Source: Mucilaginibacter lappiensis
GTDB taxonomy: Bacteria > Bacteroidota > Bacteroidia > Sphingobacteriales > Sphingobacteriaceae
NCBI RefSeq assembly: GCF_900155965.1
Contig: NZ_FTMG01000020.1
Span: forward strand, 29,040 to 93,039
Length of the DNA: 64,000 bases
Direction of reading: 5' to 3'
Shown here: one piece after another, positions 1-8,266 of the stretch
Layout of the letters: every line of letters begins with the position of its first letter
Position numbering within the stretch: the first letter of the stretch is position 1
Translations under genes and position numbers: made by a program
Notes under the pieces: model-generated
Told to the model about the DNA's origin: nothing
What the model saw: only the letters and a program-made list of their open reading frames with translations
The model's database searches: none

Positions 1-125
1 CTTATTTCAGGGTTGACAGGCCTGATAAATCACTGGATAAGGTTGGACTGGCTGATAAGGCCGAATATATTATGAATATAATCAAGGATCTGCCTTTTGG
101 ACAGATCTTAAAATTAGAGCTATAA
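1..125 (+). CDS. C-terminal end of an unidentified protein (5' truncated by window)
   Basis: An open frame runs in from the left edge and stops with TAA at 123-125, encoding about 40 residues that end PFGQILKLEL. I do not recognise the family from this tail, which is charged and soluble-looking with no membrane segment. The stop lies 6 bases before the ATG of ftsE, so the two genes are probably co-transcribed. The start and most of the protein lie outside the window. Confidence 0.6.
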   Translation, partial: YFRVDRPDKSLDKVGLADKAEYIMNIIKDLPFGQILKLEL

Positions 126-131
126 AAAAAG

Positions 132-812
132 ATGATCGGAAATTCTATTATTAAGCTAAACAATGTTGATATTTTTCAGCAGTCGCACCTGGTACTGTCA
201 AACGTTAACCTGCATATTGATAAAGGCGATTTTGTATGGCTCATTGGCCAAACCGGATCGGGCAAGAGCAGTTTGCTTAAAGTAATTTATGGTGATCTGA
301 ACCTCAAAACTGGTACCGGTCATGCCTGTGGTTACGAGTTGAGCAAATTACCCAGTCGCGAAGTCCCTTACCTGCGTCGCAAGCTGGGTATTGTTTTCCA
401 GGATTTCCAATTACTTACCGATCGTTCTATCGAACAAAACCTACTGTTTGTGATGCGAGCCACCGGCTGGACAGATAAAAAACTGATTGCCGACCGTACT
501 TTGGATGTATTAGAAAAAGTAGGCTTACGTTCCAAATTAAAGAAAATGCCGCATGAGCTATCGGGCGGTGAGCAGCAACGTGTTGTAATTGCCCGCGCCC
601 TGTTAAATGATCCCGAAATTATCCTGGCCGATGAGCCAACCGGTAACCTTGACCCTGAAACATCCGAAGAAATTGTACTGCTGTTAAAACAGATCAGCCA
701 GTCGGGCACAGCGGTATTGGTGGCTACGCACGATTATCATATCATCCGTGCTTTCCCATCACGCATTATCAAATGCGAGAACGGTAAAGTTCTGGAAGAC
801 GCGGAAATTTAA
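132..812 (+). CDS. ftsE: FtsE-type cell division ABC ATPase
   Basis: ATPase of the FtsEX complex, which in known systems couples ATP hydrolysis to activation of cell-wall hydrolases at the division septum on the inner face of the membrane. The 226 residues are the usual FtsE length. Visible motifs are Walker A (GQTGSGKSS, about 39-47), Q-loop (FQDFQ, about 89-93), signature LSGGEQQR (143-150), Walker B ending ADEPT (166-170) and the switch histidine H200. No ftsX follows; the next gene is grpE 240 bp away, so the permease must be encoded elsewhere. A LolD/MacB-type ATPase is the alternative, but the short single-domain form and sequence style favour FtsE. Confidence 0.85.
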   Translation: MIGNSIIKLNNVDIFQQSHLVLSNVNLHIDKGDFVWLIGQTGSGKSSLLKVIYGDLNLKTGTGHACGYELSKLPSREVPYLRRKLGIVFQDFQLLTDRSIEQNLLFVMRATGWTDKKLIADRTLDVLEKVGLRSKLKKMPHELSGGEQQRVVIARALLNDPEIILADEPTGNLDPETSEEIVLLLKQISQSGTAVLVATHDYHIIRAFPSRIIKCENGKVLEDAEI

Positions 813-950
813 CCGTTGATTATTAATGATTACGTTGATGACGCTGATTTTTTGACGTAGAGACACATCACATGTGTCTCTTTGCGTTAATCAATAACTC
901 GCCAGAAAAGGAATCAACGCCATCAAAAAAATCAACGGTCATCCTGTCAC
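813..950. repeat. Intercistronic mirrored-word spacer with a perfect hairpin
   Basis: Downstream of ftsE the word GTTGAT and variants recur on the left (815-857). Their reverse complement recurs on the right (910-940: AATCAACGCC, AAAATCAACGG), making imperfect inverted arms. Between them lies a perfect hairpin, GAGACACAT-cac-ATGTGTCTC, at 860-880, followed by TTTG. This could terminate ftsE transcription or be a REP-like unit. It belongs to the spacer series described in the findings. Confidence 0.5.
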
Positions 951-995
951 CCCTGCATAAAACGTGTCACTCCTTCCTGATATTAAAACATACCA

Positions 996-1037
996 CTGAC
1001 AGCTTGTCGGCTTTATGCTAATGGCAGGATACTTGAT
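996..1037 (+). promoter_or_regulatory. Candidate grpE heat-shock control region
   Basis: An interrupted inverted repeat CTGACA-gct-TGTCGG sits at 996-1010. It is followed by TGGCAGGATACTTGAT at 1022-1037, which resembles a sigma-54 -24/-12 element (GG, ten bases, then GA instead of GC). The near-direct repeats CTGTCACCCC and GTGTCACTCC lie just upstream (944-974). The location directly before a chaperone gene makes stress control plausible, but the motif assignment is tentative. Confidence 0.35.
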
Positions 1038-1051
1038 TGGCACTATCAGCT

Positions 1052-1648
1052 ATGAAATTTAACGATATGTTGAAGAAAAAGAAGAAAGAAAATACGGACA
1101 CTCAAGATATGAATACGGCAGAACAAGAAAATTTAAACGAGAACGGGCAGGAACAAGCTCAGACCGAAACTACTGAAGCAACTACAGCAGAAGTTGTATC
1201 TGCCGAAGACAAATTGAAAGAAGAGTTGGCACAGGCAAACGACAAATACCTGCGCTTATATGCCGAATTTGACAACTTCAGAAGACGTACCATCAAAGAG
1301 CGCGCGGAAGCCCGTGAAACAGAAGGTAAAGAACTTTTAGTGGCTTTGCTACCTGTTCTGGACGATTTTGAGCGTGCACAACGTTCTATGGAAAATGCTG
1401 TAGATGTGGCCCCTGTTAAAGAGGGTGTTACATTGATACAGAACAAACTAAAAAACATACTGGTTCAAAAAGGGCTGAAAGAAATGACAGCGATTGGCGA
1501 ACCTTTTGATGCCGACCTGCATGAGGCTATTACCAATATACCCGCCCCTACCGATGACCTGAAAGGCAAAGTGATAGACGAAATGGAAAAAGGCTATTAC
1601 CTGAAAGACAGAGTAATACGTTTTGCCAAAGTAATTGTAGGAGCGTAA
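1052..1648 (+). CDS. grpE: GrpE nucleotide exchange factor
   Basis: Cytoplasmic co-chaperone that releases ADP from DnaK and resets the DnaK-DnaJ cycle. I chose the ATG at 1052 (198 residues) over an in-frame TTG at 1037, because the TTG lies inside the candidate promoter. The N-terminal third is a lysine-rich then Glu/Gln-rich disordered tail. The central part forms the long dimerisation helix (LRLYAEFDNFRRRTIKERAE). The C-terminal part has the beta-domain pattern VLVQKGLKEM, FDADLHEAI and GYYLKDRVIRFAKVIV. dnaJ follows after 131 bp; dnaK is not in the window. Confidence 0.95.
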   Translation: MKFNDMLKKKKKENTDTQDMNTAEQENLNENGQEQAQTETTEATTAEVVSAEDKLKEELAQANDKYLRLYAEFDNFRRRTIKERAEARETEGKELLVALLPVLDDFERAQRSMENAVDVAPVKEGVTLIQNKLKNILVQKGLKEMTAIGEPFDADLHEAITNIPAPTDDLKGKVIDEMEKGYYLKDRVIRFAKVIVGA

Positions 1649-1779
1649 ATTGATTTCGGATTTGGGATGTTCGATTTGCGATTTAAATATTCAATTGATC
1701 ATCTGTCCTAATATCAAAAATAAAAATTAACAACATATTAAATCCGAAATCGAAACTTCGAAATCCGAAATAAAAAATT
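1649..1779. repeat. Intercistronic mirrored-word spacer, grpE-dnaJ
   Basis: The left arm (about 1652-1688) iterates GATTTCGGATTT, GTTCGATTT and GCGATTT. The right arm (about 1740-1771) iterates AAATCCGAAAT and CGAAA. The arms are imperfect reverse complements about 50 bp apart. The transcript could fold into a long imperfect stem just before the dnaJ start. The same words recur in the iscS-iscU spacer. Confidence 0.6.
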
Positions 1780-2943
1780 ATGGCTAAAAGAGATTATTAC
1801 GATATCCTGGGAGTCGCCAAAGGAGCCGATGCCGACGAGATAAAAAAGGCATATCGTAAAATGGCTATTAAATATCACCCGGATAAAAACCAGGGCGATA
1901 AAGAGGCGGAAGAAAAATTCAAGGAAGCTGCCGAAGCTTATGAAGTACTGAGCAGCCCCGAAAAGCGCCAGCGTTATGATCAGTTTGGTCATTCGGCCAA
2001 CGCCTCGTCACCAAATGGTGGTGGTTATGGCGGTCAGGGTATGAATATGGACGACATATTTAGCCAGTTTGGTGATATTTTTGGCGGTGGCAGTCCGTTC
2101 GAAGGATTTTTTGGCGGTGGCCGTCAAGGTGGCGGTGCTGGCAGGCGCGTGGCACGTGGCAGCAACCTGCGCATCAAAGTACGTTTAACCCTCGAAGAAA
2201 TAGCCAATGGCGCCGAAAAGAAGATCAAAGTTAACAAACAGATCGTTTGTAAAACCTGCGATGGTTCGGGCGCTAAGGATAAAGCATCATTCCAAACCTG
2301 TAAAACATGCGGTGGCTCTGGCGCGGTGCGCAGGGTAACCAATACCATACTGGGCCAGATGCAGACTACCAGCACCTGCCCTACCTGTAATGGCGAAGGC
2401 TCAACCATACTGTCAAAATGTACTGTTTGTCATGGCGATGGCGTGGTTCGTGGCGAAGAACTGATCACCATTAACGTTCCTGCTGGTGTAAGCGAAGGCA
2501 TGCAGCTGAGCATGAGCGGCAAAGGTAACGCTGCCCCACGTGGCGGTGTACCGGGCGATCTGATTATCCTGATCGAAGAGATCCCGCACGAAACACTGAA
2601 ACGCGATGGCAACAATATAATATATGACCTGCACGTAAATTTTGTGGATGCAACCCTAGGTACCACTGTAGAAGTGCCAACCATTGACGGCAAAGCCAAG
2701 ATCAAAATTGATCCGGGAACACAAGGAGGTAAAATACTGCGCCTAAAAGCCAAAGGCGTGCCTGAAGTGAACTCTTACCATCGTGGCGACCAATTGGTGC
2801 ATATCAATATATGGACACCAAAGGCACTGAGCCGCGAAGAACGCGAGCTGTTGGAAAAACTACAGGATTCACCAAACTTTAAACCCAATCCAGGCAAAAA
2901 CGAAAAAAGCTTCTTTGACCGGATGAAGGAATATTTTGAATAA
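1780..2943 (+). CDS. dnaJ: Chaperone DnaJ (Hsp40, type I)
   Basis: Cytoplasmic J-protein that delivers unfolded clients to DnaK and stimulates its ATPase. The 387 residues show full type I architecture. The J-domain is at 1-70 with HPD at 33-35. A Gly-rich linker (about 75-125, with GGGRQGGGAGRR) follows, then a zinc-binding domain with four CxxCxGxG modules (CKTCDGSG about 157, CKTCGGSG, CPTCNGEG, CTVCHGDG about 214), then the C-terminal substrate-binding domains. It directly follows grpE. A rho-independent terminator lies about 40 bp after the stop. Confidence 0.98.
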   Translation: MAKRDYYDILGVAKGADADEIKKAYRKMAIKYHPDKNQGDKEAEEKFKEAAEAYEVLSSPEKRQRYDQFGHSANASSPNGGGYGGQGMNMDDIFSQFGDIFGGGSPFEGFFGGGRQGGGAGRRVARGSNLRIKVRLTLEEIANGAEKKIKVNKQIVCKTCDGSGAKDKASFQTCKTCGGSGAVRRVTNTILGQMQTTSTCPTCNGEGSTILSKCTVCHGDGVVRGEELITINVPAGVSEGMQLSMSGKGNAAPRGGVPGDLIILIEEIPHETLKRDGNNIIYDLHVNFVDATLGTTVEVPTIDGKAKIKIDPGTQGGKILRLKAKGVPEVNSYHRGDQLVHINIWTPKALSREERELLEKLQDSPNFKPNPGKNEKSFFDRMKEYFE

Positions 2944-2980
2944 AAGCTAAAAGCAGAAGGCCTAAAGCTGACAGCATATA

Positions 2981-3016
2981 AAAAAGCTCAGGATCATTAT
3001 GATTTTGAGCTTTTTT
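2981..3016 (+). terminator. Rho-independent terminator after dnaJ
   Basis: The stem AAAAAGCTCA (2981-2990) pairs with TGAGCTTTTT (3006-3015), followed by T. It ends the grpE-dnaJ unit and is near-symmetric. The preceding 2941-2975 segment iterates AAAGC words like those after the ABC permease gene. Confidence 0.8.
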
Positions 3017-3054
3017 GATTTTGATACCTTGGCTGTATTACTTATTATTGAGTT

Positions 3055-4200
3055 ATGCGTAAATCGTTAAAACTTATCCTAAGTATAGCCTTATTCCTCT
3101 CTTGCGATTGTCTTTTCGCCCAAGCACCATCCATACGCAATAATTACCAAACTGAAGCCGGTGTACCCCATTTAAAAATTGAGCGGAGCATGATTTACTC
3201 GCCTGATAAGGAATGGTTATATAATCATCACCCTTCTATTATCCATTTCAAGGATCGCTTTATAGCGATATGGAGCAACGGGCTTATTGATGAGGATTCA
3301 CCAGGCCAGCGGGTAGTTTATGCTACTTCTACAGATTTTGTGCATTGGTCGAAGCCTGAAGTGCTGGCATCGCCCGGAAAATTTAAAGACACACTCACCG
3401 TGCTTACCGCTGCCGGATTATATCAATACAAAGGAACCCTGGTAGCCTATTATGGCGAATACACCAAACACCGGCAAAACACGCACCTGTGGGCCAAAAC
3501 CAGTACCGATGGCATCCATTGGAGCAGTGCGATAGATATGCACGTACCATTGATCCCCAACCATGGCCCCGAGGCTACCCAAAGCGGCCGGCTCATTATC
3601 AGTGGTAATTTTATGTTCCCATATACCGATGATCCTAAGGGTATTTCGGGTTGGAAAATCAGCAGTTTTTACCCCAATTCGTTATACACCCAGGATAACT
3701 CTGCTGCCTTTTATGCCCCAGCCACCAAACTGGGCCTGCCCCCGCTATGTGAGGGCTCCTTTTTTGAAACCGACGACCATATACTGCACATGCTGCTGCG
3801 CGTTACCGGTAAGGGCTGGAAGGGCCACCTGTGGCTTACCGAAAGCAAGGATAAGGGCCAAAGCTGGTCGCGACCGGTGGAAACCGCATTTTCTGATAAC
3901 GATAGCAAATTTCATTTCGGTCGCCTGTCAAATAAGCGTTTTTATTACGTAGGCATCCCGGATACGCTGCACCACTACGCCCGTAACCCGCTGGTATTGT
4001 CACTCTCCCAAAACGGTGAAACTTTTGATAAAAATTACATTATTGCCGATGAACCTTATCACCTGAAAAAAGAAGGTTTATGGAAAGGTGGTCAGTATGG
4101 TTATCCGCACACCATTGTTTATAATGGCTATATGTATGTGATCATTTCAAGGCAAAAAGAAGCTATTGAAATATTGAAATTCAGCTTAAACCAATTTTAA
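3055..4200 (+). CDS. Secreted sialidase-superfamily (BNR/Asp-box) protein
   Basis: Predicted exported six-bladed propeller protein, likely a glycoside hydrolase or glycan-binding lectin acting in the periplasm or at the surface. Residues 1-22 form a signal peptide (KLILSIALFLSCDCLFA). Repeated propeller motifs are visible: STDFVHWS, STDGIHWS and a canonical Asp-box SKDKGQSWS (SxDxGxxW) near residue 265. The 381 residues suit a single catalytic propeller with no extra domain. It stands alone between the dnaJ terminator and a membrane protein. I did not try to assign the sialidase arginine triad, so activity on sialic acid is unproven. Confidence 0.7.
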   Translation: MRKSLKLILSIALFLSCDCLFAQAPSIRNNYQTEAGVPHLKIERSMIYSPDKEWLYNHHPSIIHFKDRFIAIWSNGLIDEDSPGQRVVYATSTDFVHWSKPEVLASPGKFKDTLTVLTAAGLYQYKGTLVAYYGEYTKHRQNTHLWAKTSTDGIHWSSAIDMHVPLIPNHGPEATQSGRLIISGNFMFPYTDDPKGISGWKISSFYPNSLYTQDNSAAFYAPATKLGLPPLCEGSFFETDDHILHMLLRVTGKGWKGHLWLTESKDKGQSWSRPVETAFSDNDSKFHFGRLSNKRFYYVGIPDTLHHYARNPLVLSLSQNGETFDKNYIIADEPYHLKKEGLWKGGQYGYPHTIVYNGYMYVIISRQKEAIEILKFSLNQF

Positions 4201-4264
4201 TAATAGTTGATGGTTTTGTTTAGCAAACATTTAGTTTATAAATTGCCGTTTAAACCATCGCCTT

Positions 4265-4957
4265 ATGATCAGCCTTAAATCAATCCGCTTTATTATCTTC
4301 ATTGTTTTTTTAAAGATTGTTCTTCTATTACTCAATCCCTTTTTAGATGCAACAGGTATAGCAACTGCCGCTTATATACGATACCTGTTCACTATTTTAT
4401 TCATAGCTACTTTTACTATTATTGTCATCTACCTGCTCGGCATTCTGAAATTTTTAAGGGAGGAAAATGATATACTCATAGCATTTAAAGTCTTTATCGG
4501 TTTTGAACTGATTAATTTTGTACTGAATATGGCGCTGTCCATGCTCGTATTCTCTAAACTTCATCACAGCTATTTGTATGTAGGATATTACTATGGAATC
4601 ATAGAGATCATCCGCTTTGTCATATTAGTATATTTATCTATCCAGTTAACCAGAATGCAAGATCCTGTCCTTAAATCTTCATTTGTATTTTTCGGAGTAG
4701 CATCACTGGCCGCATGTATCATCGTTATAATTGCGCCATTTTATGCTTCATATATGATAAATTATATGGGTGCCGGGCCTCATACAACGAATATTATGCG
4801 CCATATATATAGCTATGCTGGCATGGCCAACATACTTCCGTTAATAGCGGTACTTATTATCCTAAATCAAATGAAGGATCGGCTTAACTATGTAGAAGAA
4901 ACAATTAAGAAAGGTCCTTTTTTTACCGGATACGAAGACAATTCAGAAAAGAAATAA
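4265..4957 (+). CDS. Hypothetical integral membrane protein
   Basis: A 230-residue protein I do not recognise. It has about six hydrophobic segments (near residues 8-24, 36-60, 72-95, 105-125, 138-162 and 185-205), separated by short charged loops. The C-terminus is soluble and charged (VEETIKKGPFFTGYEDNSEKK). There is no signal peptide beyond the first membrane helix. It sits 64 bp after the sialidase-like gene and about 105 bp before the ABC transporter pair, all on the same strand. A partner role for the transporter is possible but unsupported. Low-GC codons and many Ile/Tyr residues reflect its membrane composition. Confidence 0.7.
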   Translation: MISLKSIRFIIFIVFLKIVLLLLNPFLDATGIATAAYIRYLFTILFIATFTIIVIYLLGILKFLREENDILIAFKVFIGFELINFVLNMALSMLVFSKLHHSYLYVGYYYGIIEIIRFVILVYLSIQLTRMQDPVLKSSFVFFGVASLAACIIVIIAPFYASYMINYMGAGPHTTNIMRHIYSYAGMANILPLIAVLIILNQMKDRLNYVEETIKKGPFFTGYEDNSEKK

Positions 4958-5062
4958 ACTTTTGGCCATTTATGCAGCATAAATTTCCCATTGCCTGCAT
5001 TGCTGTAACATTTTGAAACTGCCTGTATCTAAAGCGTACTATTAACATCATAAACCAATTAA

Positions 5063-5971
5063 ATGTTAAGCATACGCCATATTGTTAAACAGTACGCTGG
5101 TCACCGGGCTCTGGACGATGTAAGTCTGGAAGTGGAAAGCGGACAAATATTCGGGCTTTTGGGACCGAACGGTGCAGGTAAAACCTCCCTCATCCGCATT
5201 GTAAATCAGATCACGGCACCCGATTCTGGTGAGGTGTATTTTGATGGGCAAAAACTCAATCAATCGCACATCGAACGCATCGGTTACCTGCCCGAAGAGC
5301 GCGGTTTGTATAAAAAAATGGAAATTGGCGAGCAGATGATCTACCTGGCTCGCTTGAAAGGCTTAAGTCGCGATGAAGCCAATAAGCGCCTCAAGTTCTG
5401 GTTCAAAAAACTGGATATGGAGAGCTGGTGGAAAAAGAAAATAGAAGAGCTATCCAAAGGCATGCAGCAAAAGGCCCAGTTTGTGGCAACTGTACTGCAT
5501 GAGCCAGACCTGATCATCCTGGATGAACCCTTCAGCGGTTTCGACCCCGTAAATGCCGAAGTGATCAAGGATGAAATCCTGGAGCTAAACCGTAAGGGCG
5601 CTACCATCCTGTTCTCTACCCACCGTATGGAATCGGTAGAGGAACTTTGCGACTCGATAGCGCTTATCCATAAATCACATAAAATATTGGATGGCAAGGT
5701 TAAACACATCCGTAATTCGTATCGTAATGAGGTATACCTGGTGGAGTATTCGGGCAATCCATTAAGCTTTAACGGCGCACAACCATTCGACATCATCGGC
5801 GAAACCATCAGTGATGAAGACAGACATACCATCCGCATCAAACTTCATGGTGGCCGCACCTCCAATGATGTACTGCAATACCTCATCCCTCAAACCCACA
5901 TCAACATGCTGCAGGAAGTAATACCCAGCATGAACGAGATATTTATTGAAAAAGTAAACTTAAAACCTTAA
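5063..5971 (+). CDS. ABC-2 type exporter ATPase (NatA-like)
   Basis: Cytoplasmic ATPase of an ABC-2 type exporter. Residues 1-220 are the nucleotide-binding domain with Walker A GPNGAGKT (34-41), signature LSKGMQQK (130-137), Walker B LIILDEP (150-156) and H187. Residues 225-302 resemble the C-terminal DUF4162 extension typical of NatA-like exporters. The stop is 2 bp before the permease ATG, so the two are translationally coupled. By family the pair could export Na+, a drug or a lipid; the substrate cannot be read from sequence. Confidence 0.9.
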   Translation: MLSIRHIVKQYAGHRALDDVSLEVESGQIFGLLGPNGAGKTSLIRIVNQITAPDSGEVYFDGQKLNQSHIERIGYLPEERGLYKKMEIGEQMIYLARLKGLSRDEANKRLKFWFKKLDMESWWKKKIEELSKGMQQKAQFVATVLHEPDLIILDEPFSGFDPVNAEVIKDEILELNRKGATILFSTHRMESVEELCDSIALIHKSHKILDGKVKHIRNSYRNEVYLVEYSGNPLSFNGAQPFDIIGETISDEDRHTIRIKLHGGRTSNDVLQYLIPQTHINMLQEVIPSMNEIFIEKVNLKP

Positions 5972-5973
5972 CC

Positions 5974-7227
5974 ATGAATAAAGTTTTGCTCATTATACAA
6001 AGAGAATACCTCACCAGGGTAAGGAAAAAATCGTTCATTATTATGATATTCGTGGTGCCCCTGCTCATTTTGGTGATGGGTGGCGCTATTGCCCTCATAG
6101 CTAAAAACAGCACTCAATTAACCAATTTGCAGGTGGTTAACGTGGTCGACAACAGCGGTATTTTCGCCAAAAAGCTGCAGGATGTACCCAATATAAAATT
6201 CACGCTTGTTCATCAGGATATTAATGAGGCCAAAGCGATGTCGAAAAAAGATGAGAACATCTCTACTTTATACATCCCGGCAGATTATAACAAGCAAGGG
6301 GCTATTCAAATATTTGCCAAAAAGAAATCGCCGCTGCAGCTTACCGATGAGATCCAGAAACAGATGAACGATATTGATTTCAATAACAGCATGATCCAGC
6401 ATCATATAGATACGGCAGTGATCCATTCTATTAAGAAAGCCGATATTTCTGTTAACGCTGTGGAAATTACCGACAAAGGCGACAAAGATGCCAACATAGG
6501 CCCTAACATAGCCATCAGTATAGCCTGTGCCATATTCATTTACCTGGCACTTTTTATTTATGGCAGCCAGGTAATGCGTGGGGTAATAGAAGAAAAAACC
6601 AGTCGTATCATCGAAGTGATTATATCGTCAGTGAAGCCATTTCAACTGATGCTGGGTAAAATTATTGGTGTAGGCCTGGTAGGCTTAACGCAATTTAGCG
6701 CCTGGATTATTTTATCAGTTATATCATCAAAAATAGCAGGACATGTTTTTAATACCCCGCAAAGCCCTATGGTGAGCGCCATGGCCGTAATTCAAACCAT
6801 TCCTTTTGGGTATATACTGGGTTGCTTCCTGTTTTACTTTTTAACAGGATACCTGCTATACAGCGCTTTATTTGCAGCGGTAGGTTCGGCGGTAGATAGC
6901 GAAACAGAAACACAGCAGTTTATGTTCCCAATCACTATGCCGCTATTATTCACCTATATTTTATCGGTATCTGTTTTGTTCAGGGCCCCTGATAGCGCGT
7001 TGGCGGTTTGGCTTTCTATTATACCATTTACTGCCCCTGTGGCCATGATGGTACGTTTACCCTTTGATCCGCCCGTATGGCAATTAGCCTTATCCATGAG
7101 TTTAATGGTTGTTGGTTTCCTGTTCACTACCTATGTAGCGGCCCGCATATACCGTGTTGGTATTCTGATGTACGGCAAAAAAGTAAACTTTAAAGAACTG
7201 GGCAAATGGTTTTTTTATAAAGAATAA
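5974..7227 (+). CDS. ABC-2 type exporter permease (NatB-like)
   Basis: Membrane subunit for the preceding ATPase, 417 residues. One N-terminal membrane helix (about 20-42) is followed by an extracytoplasmic domain of roughly 130 residues. A cluster of five or six helices (about 180-400) then includes the conserved RGVIEEKTSRIIEVIISSVKPFQLMLGKIIGVG block of the ABC2_membrane_3/NatB family. The loop-rich outer domain is characteristic of this family. It is followed by a palindromic spacer that may act as a terminator. Confidence 0.9.
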   Translation: MNKVLLIIQREYLTRVRKKSFIIMIFVVPLLILVMGGAIALIAKNSTQLTNLQVVNVVDNSGIFAKKLQDVPNIKFTLVHQDINEAKAMSKKDENISTLYIPADYNKQGAIQIFAKKKSPLQLTDEIQKQMNDIDFNNSMIQHHIDTAVIHSIKKADISVNAVEITDKGDKDANIGPNIAISIACAIFIYLALFIYGSQVMRGVIEEKTSRIIEVIISSVKPFQLMLGKIIGVGLVGLTQFSAWIILSVISSKIAGHVFNTPQSPMVSAMAVIQTIPFGYILGCFLFYFLTGYLLYSALFAAVGSAVDSETETQQFMFPITMPLLFTYILSVSVLFRAPDSALAVWLSIIPFTAPVAMMVRLPFDPPVWQLALSMSLMVVGFLFTTYVAARIYRVGILMYGKKVNFKELGKWFFYKE

Positions 7228-7339
7228 GGAAGCGGAAAGCTCAAAGCAAAAAGCATTTCAAAAAAGCTTTAAGCCTTCGGCTTTTTGCTTTGAGCTCAAA
7301 AGGCTTTGAGCTTTGGGCTTTCAGCCTTATCTTAGCCTC
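7228..7339. repeat. Mirrored-word spacer / terminator between the ABC permease and ppx
   Basis: A 17-nt perfect inverted repeat is present: AGCTCAAAGCAAAAAGC at 7238-7254 pairs with 7280-7296. Inside its loop a small hairpin AAGCC-ttc-GGCTT precedes TTTG, so termination is plausible. A further set of GGCTTTGAGC words fills 7300-7327. AAAGC-type words also occur after dnaJ. Confidence 0.6.
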
Positions 7340-8266
7340 ATGAGTAAACGCGTTGCTGTAATGGATTTGGGTACCAATACCTTCCACCTGTTAATTGCCG
7401 AGGGTATGATAAACAATTATCACGAAATTGCACATGACCAAGAGCCCGTAAAACTGGGCGAAGGCGGCATTAACAAAGGCTATATTTTACCCGAAGCATT
7501 TGAGCGCGGTATAAAAACCATGCAACAGTTTCAGGAGCAGATTAGTGTTAACGGTGTACAACAGGTGCGGGCGATGGCTACATCAGCCCTGCGCAGCGCA
7601 TCAAACGGCAGGGATTTTATCAACGAGGTAAAAGCAAAAACCGGCATCAGCATCGAGATTATCAATGGCGATCAGGAAGCAGGTTTTATTTATGATGGGG
7701 TAAAGATCAGCGGTTGCTTATCGACCCAAAATTCACTCATCATGGATATCGGTGGCGGCAGCGTGGAATTTATACTGGGTAATGCCGATCATATCACCTG
7801 GAAACAAAGCTTTGAAATTGGCGCGGCCCGCCTCATGGATCTTTTCCATCGTACAGATCCTATCCCGCCTGCATCTATCGAAGCATTGGATGTTTACCTG
7901 CAGGATAACCTCACCGATCTGTTTAGTGCGATTGAAGGCCACGACCTGGATACGCTGATCGGTTCCTCTGGCGTATTTGAATCCTTTGCCACGCTCATCG
8001 AAACAGAGAAAGGTCATTCCTTCAATCTCAAAACCACCCCAACCTATAGCTTTGACCATGAAGAACTCCTGATCGAAACCAATAAAATTGTACAAAGCAC
8101 TCACCTGCAAAGGGCAGCGAATGAGAATATTATTCCCGTACGGGTAGATATGATCGTAGTGGCATCACTTATTACCCGGTTTATTATACACAAACTGGCT
8201 ATCTCAAAAGTTTTGATGTGTACCAATTCGCTAAAGGAAGGTGTTTTGGCCGGGATGCTGGATTGA
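7340..8266 (+). CDS. Ppx/GppA family phosphatase
   Basis: Acetate/sugar kinase-HSP70-actin-fold enzyme of the Ppx/GppA group, hydrolysing polyphosphate and/or pppGpp in the cytoplasm. I chose the ATG at 7340 (308 residues) over an upstream in-frame TTG at 7313, which lies in the spacer repeat. Phosphate-binding motif 1 is DLGTNTFH (9-16) and phosphate 2 is DIGGGSVE (about 136-143). The length matches the short Ppx form lacking the C-terminal HD domain of E. coli Ppx. Its TGA ends at 8266, immediately abutting the stop of the convergent gene. Confidence 0.9.
   Translation: MSKRVAVMDLGTNTFHLLIAEGMINNYHEIAHDQEPVKLGEGGINKGYILPEAFERGIKTMQQFQEQISVNGVQQVRAMATSALRSASNGRDFINEVKAKTGISIEIINGDQEAGFIYDGVKISGCLSTQNSLIMDIGGGSVEFILGNADHITWKQSFEIGAARLMDLFHRTDPIPPASIEALDVYLQDNLTDLFSAIEGHDLDTLIGSSGVFESFATLIETEKGHSFNLKTTPTYSFDHEELLIETNKIVQSTHLQRAANENIIPVRVDMIVVASLITRFIIHKLAISKVLMCTNSLKEGVLAGMLD

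Noticed and set aside
5341..5841. 166-codon open frame antisense to the ABC ATPase gene
   Set aside because: Antisense shadow of a motif-complete ATPase; no independent features.
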